The notes: a model not told the origin generated them from the sequence alone. DNA of 64,000 bases from Pseudomonas sp. DNDY-54 (GCF_019880365.1 NZ_CP082271.1:744001-808000), one strand, 5' to 3'; shown: positions 9,255 through 18,491, numbered from the stretch's first letter. Numbers and translations are program-made.

Positions 9255-9684
9255 ACAACGCATCGGGCCGGACATGCAGGTCACCCTGCACTTCGCGCTC
9301 AGCCTGGATAACGGCGAGCAGGTCGACACCACCTTCGACAAGCAGCCGGCGACATTCAAGGTCGGCGATGGAAATTTATTGCCAGGATTCGAACAGCAGT
9401 TGTTTGGACTGAAGGCGGGTGACAAGCGCACCTTTCAGATTGCACCTGAGCAGGGCTTCGGTCAGCACAACCCGCAGAACGTGCAGACCATGCCGCGCAG
9501 CCAGTTCGAGGGCATGGAGCTGTCCGAAGGCCTGCTGGTGATCTTCAACGACGCGGCCAAGACGGAGCTGCCGGGTGTGGTTAAAAGTTTCGATGATCGA
9601 CAGGTTACCGTTGACTTCAATCATCCGCTGGCCGGAAAGTCGCTGACGTTCGACGTGGAAATATTTGAGGTCAAGCCGGTCTGA
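9247..9684 (+). CDS. fkpB: FKBP-type peptidyl-prolyl isomerase, SlpA/FkpB type
   Basis: A 145-residue cytosolic FKBP-type prolyl isomerase of the SlpA family. The FKBP domain starts with VTLHFALSLDNGEQVDTTF and includes NLLPGFEQQLFGLKAGDKRTF. The inserted 'flap' domain of SlpD/SlpA-type enzymes follows from about residue 68 to 120. The C-terminal strand NHPLAGKSLTFDVEIFEV is typical. There is no signal peptide. The gene overlaps lspA and lies upstream of ispH, as in P. aeruginosa and E. coli. An acceptable alternative symbol is slpA. Confidence 0.93.
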   Translation: MTEQRIGPDMQVTLHFALSLDNGEQVDTTFDKQPATFKVGDGNLLPGFEQQLFGLKAGDKRTFQIAPEQGFGQHNPQNVQTMPRSQFEGMELSEGLLVIFNDAAKTELPGVVKSFDDRQVTVDFNHPLAGKSLTFDVEIFEVKPV

Positions 9685-9715
9685 GTATCGGCTCACGTAA
9701 GTAAGCTGCTTGTTG

Positions 9716-9810
9716 TAGGAGCCATCGTAGGGTGGATCACGCCCACCGACCCACCGTAGGCCGCAATGGTGGATGTAAAAGCGCCAACCACCCTACGGGT
9801 CTTAAATCTC
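9716..9810. repeat. GTAGGGTGG-type extragenic repeat pair
   Basis: CGTAGGGTGGATCACGCCC at its left end is answered by ACCACCCTACGGG at its right end, giving an imperfect inverted repeat across the fkpB to ispH spacer. Smaller inverted segments (GGTGGAT, CCACC) lie between. It belongs to the same family as the repeats near 8614 and 22451. Confidence 0.7.
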
Positions 9811-9848
9811 CATCCATCCCGCGTGCCGCGCGCATCGAGATACCCGCC

Positions 9849-10793
9849 ATGCAAATTAAACTCGCCAATCCTCGTGGCTTTTGTGCCGGTGTCGACCGTG
9901 CCATCGAAATCGTCAACCGTGCGCTCGAAGTGTTCGGCCCCCCGATCTACGTACGGCACGAAGTTGTGCACAACAAGTTCGTCGTAGAAGATCTGCGCGA
10001 GCGCGGGGCTATTTTCGTCGATGAACTCGATCAGGTTCCGGACGGCTTCATCGTCATATTCAGTGCCCATGGCGTATCCCAGACCGTGCGGATGGAAGGG
10101 GAAAGGCGCGGCCTTAAGGTATTTGACGCCACCTGCCCGCTGGTGACCAAGGTGCATCTGGAAGTGACCAAGTACAGCAGAGAAGGGCGCGAGTGCATTC
10201 TCATCGGCCACGAAGGCCATCCCGAAGTTGAAGGCACCATGGGCCAGTACGATTCCAGCAACGGCGGCGCCATCTACCTGGTGGAAGACGAAGAAGATGT
10301 TGCAAAGCTGCAGGTACGCAACCCCGATGCGCTGGCCTTCGTTACCCAGACCACGCTGTCCATGGATGACACCAGTCGAGTAATCGACGCACTGCGCACA
10401 CGCTTCCCGAGCATCGGCGGCCCTCGCAAGGATGACATCTGCTACGCCACCCAGAATCGCCAGGATGCGGTTAAACAGCTGGCTGCCGAGTGCGACGTCG
10501 TGCTGGTCGTCGGTAGTCCCAACAGCTCTAACTCCAATCGCCTCCGCGAGCTGGCCGAACGCATGGGGACACCCGCCTACCTGATCGATGGGGCCGAAGA
10601 CCTCAAGCGTGAATGGTTCGAGAACATCGACCGAATTGGCATCACCGCCGGCGCCTCAGCCCCCGAAGTGCTGGTGCGCGGCGTGATTGATCAGCTCCGA
10701 GAGTGGGGCGCGACCGGGACGGATGAGCTGGATGGTCGGCCGGAGAATGTTACGTTTTCCATGCCGAAGGAGTTGCGGTTGAGGCAGGTGTAA
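9849..10793 (+). CDS. ispH: 4-hydroxy-3-methylbut-2-enyl diphosphate reductase
   Basis: IspH is the last enzyme of the MEP isoprenoid pathway, reducing HMBPP to IPP and DMAPP with a 4Fe-4S cluster. The 314-residue length is standard. The cluster ligands sit in NPRGFCAGVDRAI near the N-terminus, ATCPLVTKVH, and DDICYATQNRQDAV. The catalytic stretch GHPEVEGTMGQ is also present. The ATG at 9849 gives the canonical MQIKLANPRGFC; an in-frame extension to 9732 lies within an extragenic repeat and is rejected. The gene is convergent with pilE. A weak hairpin (10810-10833, ACGGCC and GGCCGT arms) lies in the gap between them. Confidence 0.97.
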   Translation: MQIKLANPRGFCAGVDRAIEIVNRALEVFGPPIYVRHEVVHNKFVVEDLRERGAIFVDELDQVPDGFIVIFSAHGVSQTVRMEGERRGLKVFDATCPLVTKVHLEVTKYSREGRECILIGHEGHPEVEGTMGQYDSSNGGAIYLVEDEEDVAKLQVRNPDALAFVTQTTLSMDDTSRVIDALRTRFPSIGGPRKDDICYATQNRQDAVKQLAAECDVVLVVGSPNSSNSNRLRELAERMGTPAYLIDGAEDLKREWFENIDRIGITAGASAPEVLVRGVIDQLREWGATGTDELDGRPENVTFSMPKELRLRQV

Positions 10794-10874
10794 GCAGTGG
10801 TTGGCGGTTACGGCCTCGGTTTAAGGTGGCCGTATCGCAACTGGTAAGAGCTGAAAGTACGCTCCGTATGCAGA

Positions 10875-11324
10875 TCAACGCCAGCACTCTGCTACCTTCT
10901 TCTTGGCGGCTGCGTTTTTTGTCTCTAGTTCATTGACAGCACCACGAATGCCTATCGCGTTGAGTACTAGATCGCCACATTTGCCATCGCCGAACTGCTG
11001 CGTCGCCGTGAGAGTATAGCCACCACCACCTCCAGCCACGGTAAGGGTGTATTTCCCCGTATCAGAGGTCACGGTGGTACCAATAGTATTGCGGAGCCCG
11101 AGCTTGGCTATATCTGCTGCAGCGGTCACGTAACCATTGGTTTGCGCATAGAAACGCTCCTGCCGAGCAGCGGCCTCCTGCAGCAACGCCATGCCCTCTG
11201 CTCGCTTGCTGCGATTCAGATATTCCGTGTAGTTCGGGTAGGCGATGGAGGCGAGGATGCCCAGGATTACCACCACGATCATCAGCTCTATCAGGGTAAA
11301 GCCTTGCTGTTGAGCCCTGCTCAT
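10875..11324 (-). CDS. pilE: Type IV minor pilin PilE
   Basis: A 149-residue minor pilin of the type IV pilus. It has the short leader MSRAQQQG, then the prepilin peptidase site with FTLIELMIVVVILGILASIAYP, including the invariant Glu at +5 and a hydrophobic N-terminal helix. The C-terminal region holds two cysteines that could close the D-loop. It is the last gene of the fimU-pilV-pilW-pilX-pilY1-pilE operon. Its start overlaps the pilY1 stop as ATGA. In P. aeruginosa pilY2 lies between pilY1 and pilE; here it is absent. The ID rests on motif and position. Confidence 0.92.
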   Translation of the reverse strand: MSRAQQQGFTLIELMIVVVILGILASIAYPNYTEYLNRSKRAEGMALLQEAAARQERFYAQTNGYVTAAADIAKLGLRNTIGTTVTSDTGKYTLTVAGGGGGYTLTATQQFGDGKCGDLVLNAIGIRGAVNELETKNAAAKKKVAECWR

Positions 11325-14300
11325 TGAAACTCCTCCGGGACAATATGCCAGCTTTGGCGGCCGCTGCTATTGGGGTCATCACCGACAGTCGCTGGATCGG
11401 CCGCCCCGTCGCTGCCGAATACTAGGTTGCCAGGTGCCAGAGTGAAGCCGCCAAGTGCGGGGAAGCGCATACCAGATACGACGGTCTTGTCGAACTCATC
11501 GAGTTTATCCACGATACGGTCTGCGTTGAGGTCGAGCACGTTAAAGCGCGTGCGCCCGCCACTGTAGGCATCAACAGCGTATAGCCAGGTGTCAGCGCCA
11601 GCCTGGCAGGGGTCCTGATTGGGTGTCAGGCTGCTTAGGAACAAGATAGAGCCGCTGGCGGTCATGTTGTTGATGATCATCTCTCCTTCAAGCTTGTCAT
11701 CAACTGCCATATCCAGAGCCCAGCCCCAATGGACAACATTTTTGTCGTTGTGTAGAGGGTTCGGAATATTCGGATCGTCGTCCTGGTCTTCAAGATCCTT
11801 GTACCACGTCGGTGTTTTGTTACTGAGCAAGCGGATATCTCGCGTAACGTTTGTTCCGTTTTCATCGATCGTTGCGTTGTTCTGCTGTGCAGTAAAGCTT
11901 TGGTCTTCCAGATTTGCGCGGGAACCGGCGGTCTTTGTGCCACTACTGGTCGTCTGTCTTTTTGTGTGGCGATCCCAGATCCCATAGAGCGTCATAGCGC
12001 GGCTGGTATCGACGTTTGCATCACTATGCTCGAAGTACTTACCCGTACCCACCAGCACTAGGTAGCCGTGGCTGGAGGGGTGGCGTACAAGGGATGGCTG
12101 AACGGTGATCGGCTGACGCCTGCCGTCTTGGCTATCAGTTGCAATGAATAGCGGTTTTTCGCCGTAGGCCAGCTTGAAATCAGCGACTGTAGTCGTCTTT
12201 ACGTCGGAGAGATAGCGATTGAAAGGATCGCTGATCGTCGTTTGTTGGCCATTCGTAGTTATTACAAATTCGGTCGAGTCGGTTGACTTGACCAGGTCGA
12301 AGCGCCACAGGTTACCCTGCAGGTCACCCGCATAGGCATAGTCCGCGAGGCCGTCGCCATTGTTGTCTGCGCCGCGTACGCTGGAAAGTCCGTTGGGAAA
12401 AGTGACATTATCAACAACTACTTCAGGTACGGTGATCTTCTTGATCAACTCGCCCGTCTTGATGTCAATGATCAGAAGCGCCGCTCTGTCGTTGCTGCTG
12501 TCATAGCCGTTGCCTTGCAGGACTGCCCACTGGCCGGTGTGCAGGCGCACGATTTCTGGCTGGGCAAAGGTGTAGCCAAGGTCTTCATCGGTGGTCGAGT
12601 CGAACTCCCACAGCAGCGTTATGTTTTCCGGATCGGTAACGTCTAATGCGAACAGAGCCTTGCCACCAGCGCGCAGGCTGCCGACGAGTACGGTGCGCCA
12701 GCCTTCTTCATCGCTCAGATAGACGTCGCGCACGATAGGCGTACCGTCGACGAAGTACTGGTGCTCACCGCCGCTGTAGTTCTTGCCTGTCAGGCGGTAG
12801 AGGTTCTTGATCACCTCGGTGGGAATAAAGGCAAACTCTTCGACGCCGGTAGCGGCATTGAAGCCATGTAGCATGCCGTCGTTTCCGCCGACATAGATCA
12901 TCTCCTTTCTGCCTGATACGGCACCTGTATCAGGGTCGGTGATCGCCTTCCGATTCGCCTCACGAAATGCGGCGTAGCTTCTGTAATCGCTTCTGTCTGG
13001 TTCCTCGATGGAATCCGCCAAATAAGCCAAGTAGGCAGGCGTGCCAACCACCACGGGACTGGAATTGATGATGTCGCCAATTACGGTGCTGCTGTTGCGT
13101 CGACGGAAACTCGTCTCGCTATCACCTTCGAGACTACGGCTGCCACGGATATAATCCACCCGGGCCGCGCCGCGGTTATCCTTCGCGCCCACCAGACTCT
13201 CGGGATTGATATTGAGGGATTCTTGTAAATCGCCAAGATTTTCCCAGTTAAAAGCTTGTAACTTGCCGCTTGTTGTCGCTGAGCCAGCGATCATCATCTT
13301 ACGGTTATTGGGGCTGTTGGTTGTGCTGGTCCACAGGGTATCTGTCTGGCCGGCAGACAATCTGGTCTTGCTCAGTACGCCGCTCCAGTCCTCGCTGGAA
13401 AATTGGGTTGCGTAGACATTGCTTTGCAGCGAGCCGCCCCCATTTTCGGTCACGAAAGAAGCCGATACGGCCGGGCGGGCTGCGGTCGTGGTGCGGTCGG
13501 CGATGCGGTTGAGGATGTCCTTGAAGGCCTTAACCATATCGTCTGGGCTATCAACGCTGAAAAACTCGCCTCGGGAGTTGATTGCGGCGTGCCATAGGTC
13601 GTAAACGTTCTTGGCGTCGCTTTCCGATGCAGCAGGCCATTTGGCGTCGCCTTCTGCCAGGCGGTTATATCCCGGGCCGCTAAAGGTATCGCTCGTCCAG
13701 GGAATACCAGCCGCATTCAAAGAGTTGCTCAAGCCCAGGCCCATGGTGTAGTTGACCATGTGCTGCCAGGTGGCAGGGTTGTTGCGCGGGTCCCAGAACT
13801 GTTTCTCCGCGTCAGTATTTTTGGTGTGGACATAAGGTTTCAGCTCATTGGCCAGCGAGCTACGCAGATCGGTAGCCCAGTAGTGCATCGCTATGTCGGC
13901 CAGCGTTCCGGTCGTGGTTCTCGCATCGTTGCCGAACGGTGGCCTCTTTCCGTCGTAACCGTATGCCATATCCCCGGTGGCGCCTGGGGTGAAAGAGGCG
14001 CCGTCATGTCTGCCTATGCCGCTGGGGAATGTCTTGTCGTTCCACATGCCATCAGTCATTAGTACATGGAAGCTTGGGCGGCAGGCATGTACCGGGTTAG
14101 TAACAGTAGACCCTCGGCCTCCGTTACTGGTGATGGGGTTGGGTGTATGAGCCCAAGAAGTAGCCGTTGTGTAAAACTCCCCGGCCCGCTTGGTTGCAGC
14201 CAGTAACGGCGTGCTGCTGTTGAACTTTACGCCTGCAAGCCAGTTGAGAAAGTTGGCTTTGTGACGCGGGCTGAACTCCCGGAAGTAGTTTGTACCGCAG

Positions 14301-15307
14301 CCGCTGGAGTTCAAGTCGTCGCATACATCCAATGTTTGCCAGGTGAGCCGTGCTGAGGAGGCTAGGTCATTAAAAGCCAAGTTAGCAGCGCTGACGGTCG
14401 CTAAGGCGCGAGTTCGATAGAATGAATACCAAATGGCAAAGTTTTCTCGTTCGTCGGCGCCGTCGGTGCCGGAGTTCTCGGAAACAAAAACCAAGCTATG
14501 GCATGCCTCATTGCTTTTGTCTTTATCACATCCGGGAGCTAATTGGTCATAAATGTAATAGTAAGCGGGAACAGATGTACGGCTTCTGTTCAGAGTTATT
14601 CTGAATTCGTTACCCCAGTTTCCGATGCGTAAGCAGGTGATTCCGGATGTGTTGGGAGATACAGTGCAACTGTTTCCGCGTCGGGTGAAAGTGTGTGTTG
14701 TGCCTAGCATCTCTCGCGTGACTAGCGATCCGGCTGTTAGCGTTATATCTGCAGAGCTACCAAAGTCTAATTCTGGGTTCTCTGAGAGGTTGTAAATGTA
14801 CCCTGTTGGGTTTCCATAGTTCGCGTAGTCACTATAACTGTAGCTTATGGATTGGTCCGTATTGAAGTTCCAAGAGACGCGGTAGTTGTTGCTTAGGTTT
14901 GTTGTTCCATAAGAAGGTTGAAAGCCATTGTGGTAGGCGCTGGTAAAGCTGGTGCTGTAGCCGGGCGCGGCTGTAGAGCCGTCGCTGTTAAGTTTTACCG
15001 GGAGGCGATATATGACGTCAGGGTTGTAATACATTGGGTTGGTGCTGGCGGACATCCCTCGGCGTTTATTACGCAGGTTGCCACCGCTGCCTTCTCGGCC
15101 TGCATCATCAGGCGCGAAAGCCCAGCGCATACTGCCGGAATCATCCAATGTGAAAACCAGGTTGGGCGCCACTGTCTCGCTCAATATCAGTGGCTTCTGA
15201 CTGACACTCAGTGCTGCTGCGCTTGCACTCAGGGTTCCGGATAAATAGAGCATAAAGCCCAGCGTGCTCAACAGGCTTTTTGTCAGGAAAAAGGGGTGTG
15301 TGTTCAT
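11321..15307 (-). CDS. pilY1: Type IV pilus tip-associated adhesin PilY1
   Basis: PilY1 is the large tip protein of type IV pili, needed for pilus assembly, adhesion and surface sensing. The 1328-residue product has a signal peptide (about residues 1-30). Early in the mature part is a von Willebrand A-type metal site, LDDSGSM, with DxSxS at residues 55-59. The C-terminal half is the conserved PilY1 beta-propeller, containing YVGGNDGMLHGFNAATG and a calcium-loop-like DNNGDGLADY near residue 980. I chose the ATG at 15307, with AGGGAAAA upstream; the frame extends 23 codons further without a signal sequence. Bases coding the N-terminal third (about 14400-15000) look AT-richer than the flanks. 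Confidence 0.95.
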   Translation of the reverse strand: MNTHPFFLTKSLLSTLGFMLYLSGTLSASAAALSVSQKPLILSETVAPNLVFTLDDSGSMRWAFAPDDAGREGSGGNLRNKRRGMSASTNPMYYNPDVIYRLPVKLNSDGSTAAPGYSTSFTSAYHNGFQPSYGTTNLSNNYRVSWNFNTDQSISYSYSDYANYGNPTGYIYNLSENPELDFGSSADITLTAGSLVTREMLGTTHTFTRRGNSCTVSPNTSGITCLRIGNWGNEFRITLNRSRTSVPAYYYIYDQLAPGCDKDKSNEACHSLVFVSENSGTDGADERENFAIWYSFYRTRALATVSAANLAFNDLASSARLTWQTLDVCDDLNSSGCGTNYFREFSPRHKANFLNWLAGVKFNSSTPLLAATKRAGEFYTTATSWAHTPNPITSNGGRGSTVTNPVHACRPSFHVLMTDGMWNDKTFPSGIGRHDGASFTPGATGDMAYGYDGKRPPFGNDARTTTGTLADIAMHYWATDLRSSLANELKPYVHTKNTDAEKQFWDPRNNPATWQHMVNYTMGLGLSNSLNAAGIPWTSDTFSGPGYNRLAEGDAKWPAASESDAKNVYDLWHAAINSRGEFFSVDSPDDMVKAFKDILNRIADRTTTAARPAVSASFVTENGGGSLQSNVYATQFSSEDWSGVLSKTRLSAGQTDTLWTSTTNSPNNRKMMIAGSATTSGKLQAFNWENLGDLQESLNINPESLVGAKDNRGAARVDYIRGSRSLEGDSETSFRRRNSSTVIGDIINSSPVVVGTPAYLAYLADSIEEPDRSDYRSYAAFREANRKAITDPDTGAVSGRKEMIYVGGNDGMLHGFNAATGVEEFAFIPTEVIKNLYRLTGKNYSGGEHQYFVDGTPIVRDVYLSDEEGWRTVLVGSLRAGGKALFALDVTDPENITLLWEFDSTTDEDLGYTFAQPEIVRLHTGQWAVLQGNGYDSSNDRAALLIIDIKTGELIKKITVPEVVVDNVTFPNGLSSVRGADNNGDGLADYAYAGDLQGNLWRFDLVKSTDSTEFVITTNGQQTTISDPFNRYLSDVKTTTVADFKLAYGEKPLFIATDSQDGRRQPITVQPSLVRHPSSHGYLVLVGTGKYFEHSDANVDTSRAMTLYGIWDRHTKRQTTSSGTKTAGSRANLEDQSFTAQQNNATIDENGTNVTRDIRLLSNKTPTWYKDLEDQDDDPNIPNPLHNDKNVVHWGWALDMAVDDKLEGEMIINNMTASGSILFLSSLTPNQDPCQAGADTWLYAVDAYSGGRTRFNVLDLNADRIVDKLDEFDKTVVSGMRFPALGGFTLAPGNLVFGSDGAADPATVGDDPNSSGRQSWHIVPEEFQ

Positions 15308-15338
15308 GGTTTTCCCTATGAATGATTGACGGGGCAAG

Positions 15339-15893
15339 TTATTCCCGCTCAATTCTTCCTTTGGAGTTAAGAGCAACGGTTGAGCGCACTGCGCTATTCA
15401 AATCGTTGTTATTGGCGATGCCGTTAATCTCGTAGCGGAATACGCCTATACCAAGCAGCATATTTCCGTATTCCGGGTTCTCCGTTTGGCCTAGCAATTC
15501 GCCGCCAGGAGCTGTTTGCGCATACCAGGTAGCGTTGCCGGGAAATTCGGTGTCATCGTCGGGCGAATAGACTTGAGTGTTATCCGAACTTATTGTGTAC
15601 ATGGCTTCCCCTTGAAGCAGGCAGAGCTTTCCGGAGTCAATCCCCTGGCAGTCGCTTGTCGGTTCATGGGGGCCGTGTAGGAGGGTGCGACGTTCTCCGT
15701 CCCTGACACTGGCATCAGCCACGTTAAGCAGTTGTTTCTGCTCGATCATGTTGCCGGTGATGCGTGATTCCAGGCTGACTTCGCGCATGTTGGCAATCGC
15801 CAGAACCGTGATGATCAACAGAAAAACCAATGCGATCATTAGGCTGACGCCACGTTGCTGGTGTCGGTTGAATTGGTAGTGTTGGCGGCTCAT
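15339..15893 (-). CDS. pilX: Type IV pilus minor pilin assembly protein PilX
   Basis: PilX is a minor pilin of the PilVWX-PilY1 tip complex. The 184-residue protein has the leader ending QQRG, then VSLMIALVFLLIITVLAIANMREVSLESRITGNMIEQ. This is the PilX N-terminal signature, with Leu-Met in place of the Glu+5 found in major pilins. A small C-terminal domain with two cysteines follows. The start overlaps the pilW stop as ATGA, and pilY1 begins 31 bases downstream. Loss of Glu+5 is known for PilX/GspK-type tip pilins and is not a defect. Confidence 0.93.
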   Translation of the reverse strand: MSRQHYQFNRHQQRGVSLMIALVFLLIITVLAIANMREVSLESRITGNMIEQKQLLNVADASVRDGERRTLLHGPHEPTSDCQGIDSGKLCLLQGEAMYTISSDNTQVYSPDDDTEFPGNATWYAQTAPGGELLGQTENPEYGNMLLGIGVFRYEINGIANNNDLNSAVRSTVALNSKGRIERE

Positions 15894-16612
15894 GGCATCA
15901 GGTTCCTCATGCTGGTGCTGCTGGAAAGCATGGTGTAGAGGCGTTTGTCTTCAGGGTCGTCGCCGAACCAGAATGTATAGGCTGAACTGCCAGGGGTTTT
16001 TGCAACTTCGGTTGCGCTTGCTGTAAGGATGGAGAAACGTACGGCGCGAATATTGTCATCAGTGTCCGGTTCGGCGTCGTACTTGCTGATGCGCTTTTCT
16101 TCGGTTGCGTTCACGCCATACATGAAACTCACTTCTGCGATGTCGCTCGCAATGGCCTGGCCGTTGCATGTAAGGCTTCCGTCATTGAGGTTGAAGATCT
16201 CCGTTACAGGCGCCGTTGCTATGTATGGCGACGCTGGAATGTTGGGAATGTTGTCGCCAGCACAATCACGAGCATCTGGGAATGCTGGTTGATAGCGGAT
16301 GCAGAACGACGTGGCGCTCAACCGCTTTACTACCTGACCAGCGCCCATCTGTCCGCATGCGCCGATACTGTCACTGGGAAATGCTGTCGCCATGATTTCA
16401 TCAGGCGCGCGCCGATATCCCGCCTTCGCCAGCGTCTGCTCCAACAGCAGAATGGAGAAGCGGGCATTATCGATATTTTGTCCCTGGCTTTGCTGAAACA
16501 GTGTGTTCTCACGGTTGTCGAGGTAGACCTGCGTAATGCCGATAATCAGAAAGCTGCTTATCAGCAGAGCGACCATCATTTCAATGATCGAAAGGCCACG
16601 TTGCTTGTGCAT
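15890..16612 (-). CDS. pilW: Type IV pilus minor pilin assembly protein PilW
   Basis: A 240-residue minor pilin with the leader MHKQRG, cleavage site and LSIIEMMVALLISSFLIIGITQVYLDNR, giving a Glu at +5 and a typical helix. It is larger than PilV and PilX, as PilW should be, and its C-terminal domain carries several cysteines. The start at 16612 was chosen because the prepilin peptidase motif needs a short leader; an open frame continues 54 codons upstream into pilV and is not real. It sits between pilV (two-base gap) and pilX (ATGA overlap), so the set is one transcript. Confidence 0.93.
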   Translation of the reverse strand: MHKQRGLSIIEMMVALLISSFLIIGITQVYLDNRENTLFQQSQGQNIDNARFSILLLEQTLAKAGYRRAPDEIMATAFPSDSIGACGQMGAGQVVKRLSATSFCIRYQPAFPDARDCAGDNIPNIPASPYIATAPVTEIFNLNDGSLTCNGQAIASDIAEVSFMYGVNATEEKRISKYDAEPDTDDNIRAVRFSILTASATEVAKTPGSSAYTFWFGDDPEDKRLYTMLSSSTSMRNLMP

Positions 16613-16614
16613 GG

Positions 16615-17148
16615 TCAGAGCTCTCCGCGCAGGCGCAAGGTGCAAATAAATGGGTCGGCGTCGCCCTCGCCTTCTTCCTCTCGGCAGCGTTCGCCATTGG
16701 AGCGCCAGGCAATCTGAACCTCGATGGCCGAGCCGTCGTTGGTTATGCATTCTTGGAGTTCCACCGAGCGGCATATGTAGAAATTGTTGCGTACGGCAAT
16801 TGCCTCAGCTCCATCGCCATTGGCGCCAGGCATAAGTGCGCGCGCCTTCTCGCTCCAACATGCCATCTGTTCGGTAACGTCGGACACTTCCACGGCTTCT
16901 CCTGAGCACTCTCCGTCGGCTTGGAGTTTTTCTATCAGGTACTCATCACGTGCGCCGGGATTGGCGCGCATCGTTTCTAGGACTTCAGTTGCAAGCATGA
17001 TTCCATTGTTGCGTGCTACCGAATCCGAGGTGAATTGAATGCCCCGACCCTGCATGGCCACCAGTGCAAGCATGCCTATGGTCAGAAGCACCAGAGTAAC
17101 CAGCACTTCGATGAGGCTGAAGCCTCGGTTATGGAAGCGTTTTTTCAT
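16615..17148 (-). CDS. pilV: Type IV pilus minor pilin PilV
   Basis: A 177-residue prepilin with the leader MKKRFHNRG, then FSLIEVLVTLVLLTIGMLALVAMQGRG. It has Glu+5 and the PilV-family pattern LxxMQxRG, followed by a region starting ARNNGIMLATEVLETMRANPGA that is typical of PilV. It is processed by PilD and is predicted to join PilW, PilX and FimU at the pilus tip. It overlaps fimU by four bases and is followed immediately by pilW. Confidence 0.94.
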   Translation of the reverse strand: MKKRFHNRGFSLIEVLVTLVLLTIGMLALVAMQGRGIQFTSDSVARNNGIMLATEVLETMRANPGARDEYLIEKLQADGECSGEAVEVSDVTEQMACWSEKARALMPGANGDGAEAIAVRNNFYICRSVELQECITNDGSAIEVQIAWRSNGERCREEEGEGDADPFICTLRLRGEL

Positions 17149-17636
17149 GGCTTGCAGTCCTGCAGATCAGTGCCGTCTGCATCCTTGCCCCGAGGCATCA
17201 GGCGTGTATTGCCGCTGGGTTGAACGGTAATCAGGTAGGCGAAAGCCGGGTTGTCGTCGCGGCATACGATGAAGCGTGCGGATTGGGCTGAGCCGTTCGC
17301 AGTAAAGGCAACTTCGATGGGGGGAGTCAGATCCGTGGAAATACTCGCGTGGTCCGGGTTGAAAGCCTCCTGGCGTAGCACGGTGTCGTCCTCGGCAGTG
17401 GCCACGAACCAGTCATTGGCAGTATTGCTCAGGCTGATGGAGGTGCGTCGCACCACGGCTTGTGAGCGGGCGAACTGCAGCAGGCTGTTGAGCGTCTGCG
17501 CTTGAGCTTCAATCTGATTGTTTGCGACCAGGCGGGCGAAGTTGGGCATTGCGATACCGGCTGCGATGGCCAGTAGGGCAAGTACGATCATCAGCTCGAT
17601 CAGGGTGAATCCATGCATGTCGCTGCGGCGTGACAT
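17145..17636 (-). CDS. fimU: Type IV minor pilin FimU (GspH/FimT fold)
   Basis: A 163-residue GspH/FimT-type pseudopilin. The leader MSRRSDMHG is followed by FTLIELMIVLALLAIAAGIAMPNFARLVANNQIEAQ, with prepilin cleavage site and Glu+5. The mid-region LLQFARSQAVVRRTSISL is the conserved helix of this family. The start at 17636 has a GGAG ribosome-binding site. It heads the operon running into pilV by an ATGA overlap. I assign fimU rather than fimT from its position next to pilV, matching P. aeruginosa; FimU is the connector between the tip complex and the pilus shaft. The paralogue fimT lies 174 bases upstream. Confidence 0.9.
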   Translation of the reverse strand: MSRRSDMHGFTLIELMIVLALLAIAAGIAMPNFARLVANNQIEAQAQTLNSLLQFARSQAVVRRTSISLSNTANDWFVATAEDDTVLRQEAFNPDHASISTDLTPPIEVAFTANGSAQSARFIVCRDDNPAFAYLITVQPSGNTRLMPRGKDADGTDLQDCKP

Positions 17637-17810
17637 GGTGCGCTCCGTTTGAATTCTTGAGCGGATAATGATTCGGCTTGGGTGTTTTGTCCGTTATGCC
17701 GGGATAGCCGGTGCGTTTGTCGCGATGACCGGCTGTCGGCGCGATTATCAGGCTTGTGCGCGAGCTTCGGCGTGATCGGGGCCATGCTTTGATGTCTTGC
17801 CACTGTTTTA

Positions 17811-18317
17811 TCAGGGTGTGCACAGCGAGGCTTTGCTTGCGTTGTCTGCCGCAGTGCCTTGCCGCAGCCGGCCCTGGCGGCTGAGGATGAGTTGCCAGGC
17901 GACTCGCTGTTTGTAGCACTGGTAGAAACGGCCATTGCTCCAAGGGCTGGTACCGTTTTCGTAGAACCGTATCCGCTGATCGCCGAAGCCACTCCAGCGT
18001 AACTCGTCGGCAGTGGATAACTGAGTTACATCGAGTACCTGTCCGGTCGTTTCCGTTTGGGTCAGCCAGCCGTTGCGCCAGTCGCTGATGCAGTTGGTTG
18101 TATCGCTGGTACCACAGATGAGAATTGTCTGGCGATGAAGTACCGCTTTCGCGCGGGCCTTTTGAATGGTGTTCTGGATATGGGTGAGCAGGGCCTGCTG
18201 GCGGCTACGAGCGATGAGGTCGGCCATCGCCGGGACAGCCATGGAGATGACGACGGTGAGGATCGATAGGGTAATCAGCAGCTCAATTAGCGTGAAGCCT
18301 TGATCTCGATTCGGCAT
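17811..18317 (-). CDS. fimT: Type IV fimbrial pseudopilin FimT
   Basis: A 168-residue GspH/FimT-family pseudopilin beginning MPNRDQG and then FTLIELLITLSILTVVISMAVPAMADLIARSRQ, followed by the family helix TIQKARAKAVLHRQTILIC. The ATG at 18317 has AAGGAC upstream; a longer frame to 18500 is unsupported and would bury the leader. It is separated from fimU by 174 bases, so it may have its own promoter or share one by readthrough. FimT of this position has been linked to DNA uptake in other Gammaproteobacteria, which fits the natural competence of P. stutzeri, but nothing here proves that role. Confidence 0.88.
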   Translation of the reverse strand: MPNRDQGFTLIELLITLSILTVVISMAVPAMADLIARSRQQALLTHIQNTIQKARAKAVLHRQTILICGTSDTTNCISDWRNGWLTQTETTGQVLDVTQLSTADELRWSGFGDQRIRFYENGTSPWSNGRFYQCYKQRVAWQLILSRQGRLRQGTAADNASKASLCTP

Positions 18318-18491
18318 GGTGCAAGTCCTTTTGCAAGTATGATTTTGCGCCGTCCTGGCGCAGCTATGGTTTTGTTCGTTTTCCGGCTCGTGTGATGCCC
18401 GCAGGCATTCCGGCAGGACCAGTTGTAAGTGCGGTTGCCTGCAAGTCAAGTAGCAGTGGTCGAAATTGTGAGTCAGGCTCGGGAGATAGCT

